Assembly (NCBI GenBank): GCA_902574045.1
Contig: CACGMG010000007.1
Location: forward strand, 1-36,568
Length of the DNA stretch: 36,568 bases
Origin: an uncultured Pelagibacteraceae bacterium
Lineage (GTDB): Bacteria; Pseudomonadota; Alphaproteobacteria; Pelagibacterales; Pelagibacteraceae
Reading direction: 5' to 3'
The position numbers were made by a program, and so were the translations under genes. This document shows positions 9,046 to 16,222 of this stretch, piece by piece (the first letter of the stretch is position 1; the number at the start of each line of letters is the position of its first letter). The notes beneath the pieces were generated by a model that searched no databases, was not told the origin of the DNA, and saw nothing but the letters and a program-made list of their open reading frames with translations.

Positions 9046-10086
9046 ATGAATAAAATCAAACTAATCGTAGCTCTTACAGCTGGTTTATTTGCATTCACAT
9101 CTGTTAACGCAGGTGAGATGTCAGTAACTGGTTCTATGCATGTTTCGTATCAGTCTGAACAGAATAATGTTACTGGTAACCCGTTAGGTATGAATACAGA
9201 CTTAACGTTTAGCGGTTCAACAGACACTGATTTCGGTACTGTATCGATGTCATTAGCTACAGACGGTACGTTCGTTGGTGACTCAGGAGCAGACCATACT
9301 TATAGCTTAGCTACAGGTTATGGAACGTTCAGTGTTGCTAACAATGGTGACGCTGCAAACGCAGTTGACGATATAACTCCAACAGCATTTGAAGAAGCTA
9401 ACGGTTCAGGTTCTGGATCATACACTACGGACTTCGGTTCAGGTATGGACGGATCAATGAGTATTGCTTACGCAAATGGAGACATTTTAGGTACAGGAAT
9501 ATCAGTTAAATATTCTTACTACCCACGTCTTGATGGAACAACTAATAATGAAAAAGCTGCTTCAGGTACGCAATCTGCAAACACAGAATCAGCTGAGTCA
9601 ATTAATGTTGGAATACCATTAGCTGGTATACCAGGAATTGGTTCAACACCTCTAGGTGGAGCAAAAATTACTCTAGGTTATGAGAATTCAGACTCAAGAG
9701 TAACAGATGCACAACCTAAACAAGGTGGTACTGTAGCGGTAGTAATGCCTCTAGGTGCTTTAAAAGTTGGTTACCAGAAGAAAGGTTACCAAGCAGTTGG
9801 TACTTCTACAGCAGATGCACAAGATGGATTCTTTAAAGATGACATTCTTGGTATAGCATATGCAGTAAATGACGAACTAGCTGTTTCTTACAACATCATT
9901 CAGTCTGACAGACACCTTCTTTCAAACGCGAATGGAGAAGTTGAGCAAGAAACAAAAGCAATCAACGTAGCATACACTGTAGGTGGTTTAACTCTTGGTT
10001 TCCAAGATGCTAAAACAACAAACAGTGGTTATGTAAAAGCGACTGATAACGATACTAGAACAATTAGTATTAAAACAGCGTTTTAA
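9046..10086 (+). CDS. Outer-membrane porin
   Basis: The protein has 346 residues. A clear signal peptide runs through residue 22 (LFAFTSVNA, then GEMS). The rest alternates short beta strands rich in Gly, Ser, Thr and Asp with polar turns, for example TDLTFSGSTDTDFGTVSMSL and DDILGIAYAVNDELAVSYN, typical of a 16-stranded general porin. It ends with the outer-membrane insertion signature IKTAF with terminal Phe. Codon use is less AT-biased and less lysine-rich than in its neighbours. Together with the strong Shine-Dalgarno site and a clean terminator, this points to high expression. It fits the Gram-negative porin superfamily; the substrate cannot be read from the sequence. It is a single-gene unit. 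Confidence 0.85.
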   Translation: MNKIKLIVALTAGLFAFTSVNAGEMSVTGSMHVSYQSEQNNVTGNPLGMNTDLTFSGSTDTDFGTVSMSLATDGTFVGDSGADHTYSLATGYGTFSVANNGDAANAVDDITPTAFEEANGSGSGSYTTDFGSGMDGSMSIAYANGDILGTGISVKYSYYPRLDGTTNNEKAASGTQSANTESAESINVGIPLAGIPGIGSTPLGGAKITLGYENSDSRVTDAQPKQGGTVAVVMPLGALKVGYQKKGYQAVGTSTADAQDGFFKDDILGIAYAVNDELAVSYNIIQSDRHLLSNANGEVEQETKAINVAYTVGGLTLGFQDAKTTNSGYVKATDNDTRTISIKTAF

Positions 10087-10100
10087 TAGTTAATTACTTA

Positions 10101-10673
10101 TTAAAAAAGCCGGCTAATTATAGCCGGCTTTTTTTTTATCTCCGATAAAATTGCAAAAGAACTAGATTTAATATTTTTTAATTTATTTAAATTTGAGAGT
10201 CTAATTCCTCCTAAAGGGAACAAATCTTTATTAAATATTTGCCTTAAAAGGTTAAATTTAACTATTCCAAAAAAGTTAGGTTTTTCAAGATATGTCGTTT
10301 TAAAAAGTCTAGAAAATAAGATCTCCTGGCAACCTTGAAGAATTTTAATATTGATCTCTTTAATATTGTGTGCAGATCCTATGAGCTTGTATTTAAGTCT
10401 CTTTATTCGATTTATACTTAAGTCTCTGTTATATGCTGAAATATAAATTCCGTCTGCTTTTAATATTGATGCCAATTTTAGATTATTTGTAACAAAAAAA
10501 GTTATTCTTTTTTGCTTACAAAATCTTCTAAATTCAAGGAGATCTTTAATATTATCAGTATCTTTTTTACCTCTATAAATTATATTGAATTTGTTTACTT
10601 TTTTTTTATTACTTAAATTGATATCTTTGATACTTTCTATAATAAGAAAATATTTTTTTTTAAAGGCAAACAT
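10101..10673 (-). CDS. ThiE/TenI-like thiamine-phosphate synthase family protein, degenerate
   Basis: The protein has 190 residues and a (beta/alpha)8 pattern of the thiamine-phosphate synthase/TenI family: IIYRGKK (31-37) where ThiE has a QLREK-type motif, FFVTNNLKLA (59-68) for the ND Mg/pyrophosphate site, LKADGIYIS (71-79), KLIGSAHNIKEI (96-107), EILFSRLFKT (117-126) for GPxxPT, and PLGGI (153-157). Several ligands differ: the Gln is Tyr33, the Asp of ND is Asn64, and the GPxxPT loop is altered. Standard ThiE catalysis is therefore doubtful, and a TenI-like or other role is possible. Its ATG abuts the yggS ATG with no spacer, and its C-terminus is encoded by the shared terminator. Confidence 0.65.
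   Translation of the reverse strand: MFAFKKKYFLIIESIKDINLSNKKKVNKFNIIYRGKKDTDNIKDLLEFRRFCKQKRITFFVTNNLKLASILKADGIYISAYNRDLSINRIKRLKYKLIGSAHNIKEINIKILQGCQEILFSRLFKTTYLEKPNFFGIVKFNLLRQIFNKDLFPLGGIRLSNLNKLKNIKSSSFAILSEIKKKPAIISRLF
10103..10137. terminator. Bidirectional intrinsic terminator between porin and the ThiE-like gene
   Basis: A perfect inverted repeat AAGCCGGCTA-ATTA-TAGCCGGCTT is flanked by A6 on the left and T7 on the right, so it works as a hairpin plus U-tract on both strands. It is the only GC-rich hairpin noticed in the window. It starts 16 bases after the porin stop. On the minus strand it encodes the last residues of the ThiE-like protein (KPAIISRLF) and contains its stop codon. 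Confidence 0.93.
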
Positions 10674-11324
10674 ATGAGCAATATAATTGAAAGATTAAAT
10701 AAAATAAAAGCTAATATTACAAAAGTAGATATCAATAACACAGCGAATATTGTTGCTGTTAGCAAAACTTTCCCTCTAGAACATGTCATGCCACTAGTAA
10801 ATTACGGTCATATTCATTTTGGAGAAAATAAAGTTCAAGAAGCTGATGCAAAATGGTCTGTTATTAAAAAGTCTCGAAAGAATCTCAGGCTTCACATGAT
10901 AGGTAAATTACAAACTAATAAATCAAAAAAAGCTGTTGAATTATTTGATTACATTCACTCAGTAGACAGTCAAAAGCTTGCTGATAATCTTTCAAAATTT
11001 CAAAGTGCAATCAAAAAATCAATCAACTATTTTATTCAAGTAAATATTGGTAACGAAACACAAAAATCGGGAATCCCTCTTAATGAGGTTGATGCTTTTT
11101 ACAATTATTGTGTGAAAGAAAAAAAAATGAATATTTTGGGCTTAATGATTATTCCTCCTAATGACGGTAAAGTAACTGAGTACTTCAAAAGTGTTTCGGA
11201 ACTAAATTCATCATTAGGTTTAAAGGAGCTAAGTATGGGGATGTCAGCAGATTACATCGAAGCTTTGAATTTCAAAGCAACTTACCTGCGTCTAGGCAGT
11301 GCTATTTTTGGGCAAAGAACCTAA
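10674..11324 (+). CDS. yggS: YggS family pyridoxal-phosphate homeostasis protein
   Basis: This cytoplasmic PLP-binding protein of the alanine-racemase-fold (PLPBP) family regulates vitamin B6 and amino-acid pools and has no known catalytic turnover. The protein has 216 residues. The PLP lysine lies in IVAVSKTFP (K31). The family motifs HFGENKVQEADAKW (about 48-61), LHMIGKLQTNKSK (about 73-85), IHSVDSQKLA and GLMIIPP, plus the C-terminal LSMGMSADYIEAL and LRLGSAIFG, are all present. The start at 10674 has AAAGG at a good distance before it (in the 5' end of the divergent gene). The final four bases overlap the convergent L,D-transpeptidase gene. Confidence 0.94.
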   Translation: MSNIIERLNKIKANITKVDINNTANIVAVSKTFPLEHVMPLVNYGHIHFGENKVQEADAKWSVIKKSRKNLRLHMIGKLQTNKSKKAVELFDYIHSVDSQKLADNLSKFQSAIKKSINYFIQVNIGNETQKSGIPLNEVDAFYNYCVKEKKMNILGLMIIPPNDGKVTEYFKSVSELNSSLGLKELSMGMSADYIEALNFKATYLRLGSAIFGQRT

Positions 11325-11812
11325 TTAATTTCAATTATTGTTTTTTTATTAATTTTTCTGATGATTTTTTTTAAATCTTTTTTATTTACAGCAATACATC
11401 CCTGAGTAGGTTTATATTTTTTTGTCGCTATGTGTATAAAAATAGCACTACCTTTATTTTTAACTATAGGATTTAAGTTATAGTTTATAACCAATATTAT
11501 ATCGTAAATATTTTTCTTTATATAAAGTTTTTCTGCACTAGGTATAAATGGAAATTTAATCAGTTTATTATAATATTTTGAATTAGGGTCGTCACACCAG
11601 CCCATATTTTTTCTTATAATGAACTTTGGTATTTTAGTGCTTATAGAGGAAATGCGGTCTTTCCTGTAAAGGATATATTTAACTTTAAATTTCCCTTTTG
11701 GTGTTATTCTATCACCCTCTTTTAATTTTTTTCCAATTCCCCTTTTACCAACAACACATTTTACTTTATAGTGGTCAACAATTAGGCACTTACTATTTAT
11801 ATATACATGCAT
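11321..11812 (-). CDS. YkuD-fold L,D-transpeptidase (COG3786-type), no signal peptide
   Basis: The catalytic domain is complete in 163 residues. GDRITPKGKF (33-42), MGWCDDPNSKYYN (70-82), SAEKLY and YDIILVINYN precede the active-site segment GSAIFIHIA...PTQGCIAV, with His127 and nucleophile Cys139. This is the short subfamily seen in alphaproteobacteria, where PTxGC replaces SHGC. L,D-transpeptidases make 3-3 peptidoglycan cross-links or attach proteins, but this one shows no signal peptide, so export or substrate is unclear. I chose ATG 11812; an upstream TTG at 11821 would add three residues. The chosen ATG overlaps the divergent regulator's ATG within the palindrome ATGCAT. Confidence 0.82.
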   Translation of the reverse strand: MHVYINSKCLIVDHYKVKCVVGKRGIGKKLKEGDRITPKGKFKVKYILYRKDRISSISTKIPKFIIRKNMGWCDDPNSKYYNKLIKFPFIPSAEKLYIKKNIYDIILVINYNLNPIVKNKGSAIFIHIATKKYKPTQGCIAVNKKDLKKIIRKINKKTIIEIN

Positions 11813-12439
11813 ACTATTCAAGTTTTAGCATTTGGATCAGAAAACTTTAACACTTCACTTGAAGAACTTAAAGATTATTTAAATTTTAAGTTAACAACTT
11901 CTAGTGATGATTTAAAAAATGTAAAAGTTGAAGAATATGACATTTTATTAATTCATGAGGATTATCTAACCAATTTAACAGAATTAAAAAAAGATCTTTT
12001 AAAAAAAACTCATAGATTAAAGATTTTAGCAACTCACTCTTTGAGTAACTCATCGAGTAATTTTTCAGAAAAATTACTTCTTCCTATTCATCTAAAAGAT
12101 TTTAGACAAATTATAGAAAATTCAGTGGTTAAAAAGAGTTTTAGTATAAACTCTTCAATAAAAATCAAAAGTTATATTCTAGATAAGAATGAAAAAAAGT
12201 TAATTAAAGATAAAAATTATATTTTATTAACAGAAAAAGAAATTCAACTATTAGAATTATTATTAAGAAATTCTACTCCTCTTAGTAAGAATAAAATTTT
12301 AGAAAATGTTTGGAAATATTCTTCAGATGCTGACACTCATACAGTTGAAACTCATATTTATAGATTAAGAAAAAAAATTAAAACAAATTTTTCAGATGAA
12401 AAATTTATTTTAAATGATCAGGATGGCTACATTTTGTGA
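11807..12439 (+). CDS. Winged-helix transcriptional regulator with a degenerate receiver domain
   Basis: The protein has 210 residues. Residues 120-210 form an OmpR/PhoB-type winged helix: LTEKEIQLLELLLRN (141-155), LSKNKILENVW (159-169), the recognition helix THTVETHIYRLRKKI (177-191) and the wing GYIL (207-210). Residues 1-105 follow the alternating pattern of a receiver domain, but the acidic pair after strand 1 is missing (IQVLAFGSEN), the phospho-acceptor Asp of DxxLLD is His50 (YDILLIH), and the conserved KP motif reads LLPI (91-94). Phosphorylation-independent control is therefore likely. No sensor kinase is adjacent. Its stop overlaps the start of the ArfA-like gene (GTGA), and it is divergent from the L,D-transpeptidase. 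Targets are unknown. Confidence 0.8.
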   Translation: MHTIQVLAFGSENFNTSLEELKDYLNFKLTTSSDDLKNVKVEEYDILLIHEDYLTNLTELKKDLLKKTHRLKILATHSLSNSSSNFSEKLLLPIHLKDFRQIIENSVVKKSFSINSSIKIKSYILDKNEKKLIKDKNYILLTEKEIQLLELLLRNSTPLSKNKILENVWKYSSDADTHTVETHIYRLRKKIKTNFSDEKFILNDQDGYIL

Positions 12440-12543
12440 AAAAGAGAAATAAATTTGCTCTTGAACTATTTACCAAAAAATACCGCAAAAGAGTTATTAA
12501 ACCAAAAAAAGGAAAAGGAAGTTTTAAAAGAAGAAAAAAATAA
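12436..12543 (+). CDS. arfA: ArfA-like alternative ribosome-rescue factor, 35 residues
   Basis: This small gene starts at GTG 12436, overlapping the regulator's TGA by four bases, and ends at TAA 12541-12543. The product (M)KKRNKFALELFTKKYRKRVI, then KPKKGKGSFKRRKK, matches the core of ArfA (DUF331). ArfA has an A-L-x-LF-x-x-RV helix that recruits RF2, followed by a basic KKGKGS(Y/F) tail that enters the empty mRNA channel of stalled ribosomes. E. coli ArfA is active when truncated to roughly this core. The coupling to the regulator argues for joint expression. It converges on the PfkB gene with one base between stops. The call rests on a short but specific motif. Confidence 0.75.
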   Translation: MKKRNKFALELFTKKYRKRVIKPKKGKGSFKRRKK

Positions 12544-12576
12544 ATTAATTCAATCTAGCACCAATTAATTGAATTA
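12529..12576 (-). terminator. Possible terminator of the PfkB gene, overlapping its last codons
   Basis: A nine-base inverted repeat (TAATTCAAT 12546-12554; ATTGAATTA 12568-12576) spans the final codons and stop of the PfkB gene. On the minus strand a T-rich tract follows (ATTTATTTTTTTCTTC). The stem is all AT but for one pair, so it is weak. On the plus strand the same hairpin directly follows the arfA stop. Confidence 0.35.
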
Positions 12577-13474
12577 CTTTTGAAGACATTTCTGTTCCAG
12601 ATTCTAAACTTTCTTTAATAGATTTATTATTAATTAAACCGTGTAAAAAACCACCTGCAAATAAATCCCCCGCACCAGTTAAATCTTTAATTTGAAGATT
12701 TTTTTTTGCAGAACATTCTACAATTTCATTCTTATTAATTGCAACTGCTCCTTTATCACCACGCGTAACTACTATTAACTTATTTATTTCTTTAGCAAAA
12801 TTTATTATGTCATCAAATTTTTTGGCATCAATTAATGAAATTATTTCTTGCTCATTCGCAAAAGTGATATCCAATTTAGTTTTTACTAATTCTAGGAAAT
12901 GAGGTTTATGTCTTTCTACACAGAATAGGTCTGATAACGACATTGCGACTTTATTAGAGTTATTTATTGCTTTTTCAAATGCTTTTTTAGGATCGCCTTC
13001 GTCCCATAGGTAACCTTCTAGGAATAGGATTTCACTATTTTTCACGGCATTTGTATCAATATCATTTTCATTAATTTTTCCTGCGGTACCAAGAAAAGTC
13101 ACCATGGTTCTTTCAGAATCAGGGGTAATTAATATTAGGCAAGTTCCGGTTGGAATTACCTCTTTTTTCTTTGAATAGAAGTATTGTACATTTTCTTTTT
13201 TTAAACCTTCTTCGTACTTATTACCTAAATCATCGTCACTTACTTTACCAATAAAGCCAACTTTATTTCCAAGTTGTGAAAGACCTACTATTGAGTTTGC
13301 AACTGATCCACCTGAGACAGTTTCTTCTATTTTAAGAGTAGATAATAGTTTTTTAAATTCAAACTCATCCACAAGCTTCATTGTACTTTTTGTTAAATTA
13401 TTTTGAGTAATAAATTTGTCTTCAACTTTACAAATTACGTCAACGATAGCGTTGCCAATTCCTAAGATTTTCAT
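12545..13474 (-). CDS. PfkB/ribokinase family kinase, adenosine kinase-like
   Basis: The 309-residue cytoplasmic kinase has the N-terminal GIGNAIVDV strand (5-13), the substrate-binding GGSVANSIVGLSQLG (55-69), and the PfkB second signature DLTGAGDLFAGGF (264-276) with the GAGD anion hole and catalytic Asp270. The overall pattern (VSGGSVANS; FLGTAGKIN; FANEQE) is that of the adenosine kinase/sugar kinase group common in alphaproteobacteria, so phosphorylation of adenosine or a similar nucleoside/sugar is the best guess. The exact substrate cannot be fixed from the sequence. It lies four bases after nth on the same strand and is probably the last gene of the dnaJ-to-pfkB transcript. Convergent arfA ends one base away. 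Confidence 0.85.
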   Translation of the reverse strand: MKILGIGNAIVDVICKVEDKFITQNNLTKSTMKLVDEFEFKKLLSTLKIEETVSGGSVANSIVGLSQLGNKVGFIGKVSDDDLGNKYEEGLKKENVQYFYSKKKEVIPTGTCLILITPDSERTMVTFLGTAGKINENDIDTNAVKNSEILFLEGYLWDEGDPKKAFEKAINNSNKVAMSLSDLFCVERHKPHFLELVKTKLDITFANEQEIISLIDAKKFDDIINFAKEINKLIVVTRGDKGAVAINKNEIVECSAKKNLQIKDLTGAGDLFAGGFLHGLINNKSIKESLESGTEMSSKVIQLIGARLN

Positions 13475-13478
13475 TTAA

Positions 13479-14132
13479 TTACGCTTTTTTTACTTTAATT
13501 GGTTTTTTTCTATTGGGATAACAGCTTTTACAAATTTTACAAGTTATTCCATAGCAATCTCGGGCCTTACAGTATTCCCTTCCATACCAAATTATTTGCA
13601 AATGTAGTCTGTTCCAATATTTTTTAGGAAAAATTTTCTTTAAATCCTCTTCTGTCTGAACAACGTTTTTTCCATTTGTTAAGCCCCATCTCTGAGCAAG
13701 TCTATGAATATGAGTGTCCACTGGAAAAGCAGGAAATCCAAATCCTTGAGACATCACAACGCTAGCCGTCTTGTGACCAACTCCAGGCAATCGTTCTAAC
13801 TCTTCGTAAGTTTTGGGCACCTTACCTTTGTATTCTTTAACTAAAGTTTTTGATAGATAGAATATACTTTTTGCTTTAACTCTAAATATCCCAATTCTTT
13901 TTATTAATCTTTCAATCTTTTTCCTACCAAGTTTAACGAAGTGTTTTGGTTTATTATATTTTGGATAAATATTTTTTGTAACATTATTTACATTTACATC
14001 AGTGCATTGAGCTGAGAGTAAAACAGAAACTAGTAATGTAAATATATTTCTGTAATTTAAAGGAATTGGGACCTTAGGATAAATCTTATTTAAGATCTTT
14101 AAAATAGTCTTAGATTTTTCTTTATTATTCAC
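13479..14132 (-). CDS. nth: Endonuclease III
   Basis: Nth is a bifunctional DNA glycosylase/AP lyase that removes oxidised pyrimidines. The protein has 217 residues. The family segment VSVLLSAQCTDVNVN is at about 35-49. The helix-hairpin-helix is LERLPGVGHKTASVV with catalytic Lys121, and PVDTH contains catalytic Asp139. The iron-sulfur loop is unusual. Canonical Nth has Cys at spacing 7-3-6, but here Cys are at 188, 193, 198, 201 and 204, so positions one, three and four of the canonical set are kept and the second is shifted. A lysine-rich tail follows. The gene overlaps dapB by four bases (ATGA), so it is part of the same operon. Confidence 0.94.
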   Translation of the reverse strand: MNNKEKSKTILKILNKIYPKVPIPLNYRNIFTLLVSVLLSAQCTDVNVNNVTKNIYPKYNKPKHFVKLGRKKIERLIKRIGIFRVKAKSIFYLSKTLVKEYKGKVPKTYEELERLPGVGHKTASVVMSQGFGFPAFPVDTHIHRLAQRWGLTNGKNVVQTEEDLKKIFPKKYWNRLHLQIIWYGREYCKARDCYGITCKICKSCYPNRKKPIKVKKA

Positions 14133-14905
14133 TTAAAATTTAAAAGATCTCTCATGGAGTAAAGGCCAGCTTTTTTATTTACTAACCATTTTGCAGCAGC
14201 TAAAGCTCCTTCAGAGTATAAAGCTCGATCAAAAGACTCGTGATTTAAAGTTACTATTTCTTTTCCACTTGAAAACTTTACTTCATGCTCTCCTACTACA
14301 CTTCCTTTTCTTATGGAATTAAAATTAATTTTCTTACCATAAGGAAATGATTTTTTATTTAAATATTTTTTTCCTATCATACTGTAGAGATTTTTATTTT
14401 TTCCTGTGGAAATGCCCTCTCCAAGCATTAAAGCAGTACCTGAAGGATAATCTTTCTTTCCTTTGTGGTGAACTTCATAAACTTTACTTAAAAATTTTCT
14501 TCCTAATGATTTAGATGCAATTTCAGTTAAGTACATTAAAAGGTTTACACCTAAGCTCATATTTCCAGCTTTTAAAATAGGAATTTTTTTGGAGTAATTT
14601 TTAATTATTTTCTCTTCTTTTTTTGTAAAACCTGTTGTTCCAATTACAACTCTTTTTTTTTGTTGTGCAGCAATTTTTAAAACTTCTAAAGTACATTTAG
14701 GAATAGTGAAATCAATAATTATATCGGCTTTTTTAAATGCATTTGCAGTATTAAGTTCAAGCTTGAGGGCGCCTATCTTTTTATTTATTTTTTTGTTTTC
14801 TGTTAAAGACACTAATTTAAAATACTTATCCGATCTTGAGGACTTAATTAAATTTTGACCCATCCTCCCCATACACCCAGTAATTGATAATTTGATTTTT
14901 TTCAT
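14129..14905 (-). CDS. dapB: 4-hydroxy-tetrahydrodipicolinate reductase
   Basis: DapB performs the NAD(P)H-dependent step of lysine and meso-diaminopimelate synthesis. The protein has 258 residues. The N-terminal nucleotide-binding segment is ITGCMGRMGQNL (8-19). DFTIP (65-69) and GTTGF (89-93) follow. The catalytic and substrate-binding signature EVHHKGKKDYPSGTA (144-158) carries the His-His-Lys and Lys residues typical of DapB. The C-terminal GEHEVKF, LNHESFDRALYSEGA and AAKWL segments are also conserved. It overlaps the small membrane protein upstream (ATGA) and nth downstream (ATGA), and belongs to a run that begins with the dnaK chaperone genes. This order (dnaJ then dapB) recurs in alphaproteobacteria. 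Confidence 0.96.
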   Translation of the reverse strand: MKKIKLSITGCMGRMGQNLIKSSRSDKYFKLVSLTENKKINKKIGALKLELNTANAFKKADIIIDFTIPKCTLEVLKIAAQQKKRVVIGTTGFTKKEEKIIKNYSKKIPILKAGNMSLGVNLLMYLTEIASKSLGRKFLSKVYEVHHKGKKDYPSGTALMLGEGISTGKNKNLYSMIGKKYLNKKSFPYGKKINFNSIRKGSVVGEHEVKFSSGKEIVTLNHESFDRALYSEGALAAAKWLVNKKAGLYSMRDLLNFK

Positions 14906-15072
14906 TTTTTAATAAGATAAATAATTACAATAATAACAAGCACAATTATACTCCAAATAGATAGATTTTTCATAAATTGTTTAATCTTGTTATTACTAGA
15001 CAAAAACCCTGGTAAGACTAAAGCAAGCACAGCAATTAAAAAAATTGCTGACATTATCTGATTAGTTTCCAT
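14902..15072 (-). CDS. Small two-helix membrane protein, 56 residues
   Basis: This short gene fills the otherwise empty gap between dnaJ and dapB. It starts at ATG 15072, five bases after the dnaJ stop, and its TGA overlaps the dapB ATG (ATGA). The product starts METNQIMSAIFLIAVLALVL, giving a first membrane segment at about 8-25, then has a basic loop with NNKIKQFMKN (27-36), and a second hydrophobic segment IWSIIVLVIIVIIYLIKK to the C-terminus. The positive loop between the helices predicts both termini outside the cytoplasm. I do not recognise the family. The exact fit between neighbours and the clean transmembrane pattern make it a real gene of unknown function. Confidence 0.75.
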   Translation of the reverse strand: METNQIMSAIFLIAVLALVLPGFLSSNNKIKQFMKNLSIWSIIVLVIIVIIYLIKK

Positions 15073-15077
15073 TTAAA

Positions 15078-16199
15078 TTATGAACTTTTCCAAAATTTTT
15101 TAGCTTTTTCGAAAAATGTTTTTATAACTGGATCGGGTTTGTTGGCTTCTATTTCATTAAACTCTTCCAATATTTCTTTCTGCCTTTTTGAAAGTGCTGT
15201 AGGTACCTGTGTAACAATTCTTATATACAAATCACCAAATATACTTCTTCTTAAAACTGGCATTCCTTTTCCTTTCAATCTAAATTGTTTTCCATGTTGA
15301 GTGCCTCCAGGAATTTTAATTTTTGACTTACCACCATCAATGGATGGGACTTCAACAGTTATACCGAGTGCAGCGCTTGAAAATGATATTGGCAGCTCAT
15401 AATATAAGTTTTCTTCTGATCTTTTAAAAATATTATGATTTTCAATTGATATAAATAAATAAAGATCACCGCTAGAACCCCCTTTAGATCCAGCTTCACC
15501 TTTACCTGATAATCTTATTCTAGTTCCATCATCTACTCCTTTTGGAATTTTTACTGTTACATTCTCACTTCCTTGAGTTTTTCCATTCCCATTGCAGTTT
15601 TTACAAGGATCTCCAATAGTTTCTCCATACCCACTACATTGAGGGCAAGTTTGTTGGATTGTAAAGAAACCTTGGTTAGTTCTAACTTTACCTCTTCCAG
15701 AACAATAATTACATTTTACAGGTTTAGACCCTTTTGCCGCTCCACTACCAGAGCATGATGAACATCTTTTATATGTTGTGTATTTAACATTTTTTTCTAA
15801 ACCTTTATAAGCTTCATCTAAACTTATACTAACATCATATCTTAAATCATTTCCTCTATTGCTGGATCTTCTTGGCGAGCTTCCACCTCCAAAGTCGCCA
15901 AAAAAATCTTCAAAAATATCTGAAAAAGACGAAGTATCAAAACCACCAAATCCTTGTCCACCTCCCCCTGAGCCTTCGAAAGCGGCATGACCAAATTGAT
16001 CGTAGTTAGCTTTCCTTTTTTCATCGGAAAGTATGTGGTATGCCTCACTAGCTTCTTTAAATTTTTCCTCGGATGATTTATCACCCTTTGTTTTATCTGG
16101 ATGATATTTTAGAGCTAATTTACGATACGCTTTTTTGACTTCATCTTTAGATGCTGATTTATTAACACCTAAGACATCATAATAATCTCTTTTTGCCAC
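15078..16199 (-). CDS. dnaJ: Chaperone protein DnaJ
   Basis: DnaJ is the Hsp40 co-chaperone that delivers substrates to DnaK and stimulates its ATPase. The protein has 373 residues. The J domain covers 1-70 with HPD in YHPDKT. A Gly/Phe-rich linker ([20 protein letters not shown], about 76-95) follows. The zinc-binding domain has four CxxCxGxG repeats: [24 protein letters not shown] and CKNCNGNG. The C-terminal substrate domains contain [13 protein letters not shown] and [13 protein letters not shown]. The start codon is GTG at 16199, placing [11 protein letters not shown] at the N-terminus as in the family, with a good AGGAG site seven bases before it in the 23-base spacer after dnaK. Confidence 0.98.
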   Translation of the reverse strand: MAKRDYYDVLGVNKSASKDEVKKAYRKLALKYHPDKTKGDKSSEEKFKEASEAYHILSDEKRKANYDQFGHAAFEGSGGGGQGFGGFDTSSFSDIFEDFFGDFGGGSSPRRSSNRGNDLRYDVSISLDEAYKGLEKNVKYTTYKRCSSCSGSGAAKGSKPVKCNYCSGRGKVRTNQGFFTIQQTCPQCSGYGETIGDPCKNCNGNGKTQGSENVTVKIPKGVDDGTRIRLSGKGEAGSKGGSSGDLYLFISIENHNIFKRSEENLYYELPISFSSAALGITVEVPSIDGGKSKIKIPGGTQHGKQFRLKGKGMPVLRRSIFGDLYIRIVTQVPTALSKRQKEILEEFNEIEANKPDPVIKTFFEKAKKFWKSS

Positions 16200-16222
16200 A
16201 GGACGTCTCCTTTAATATTATC

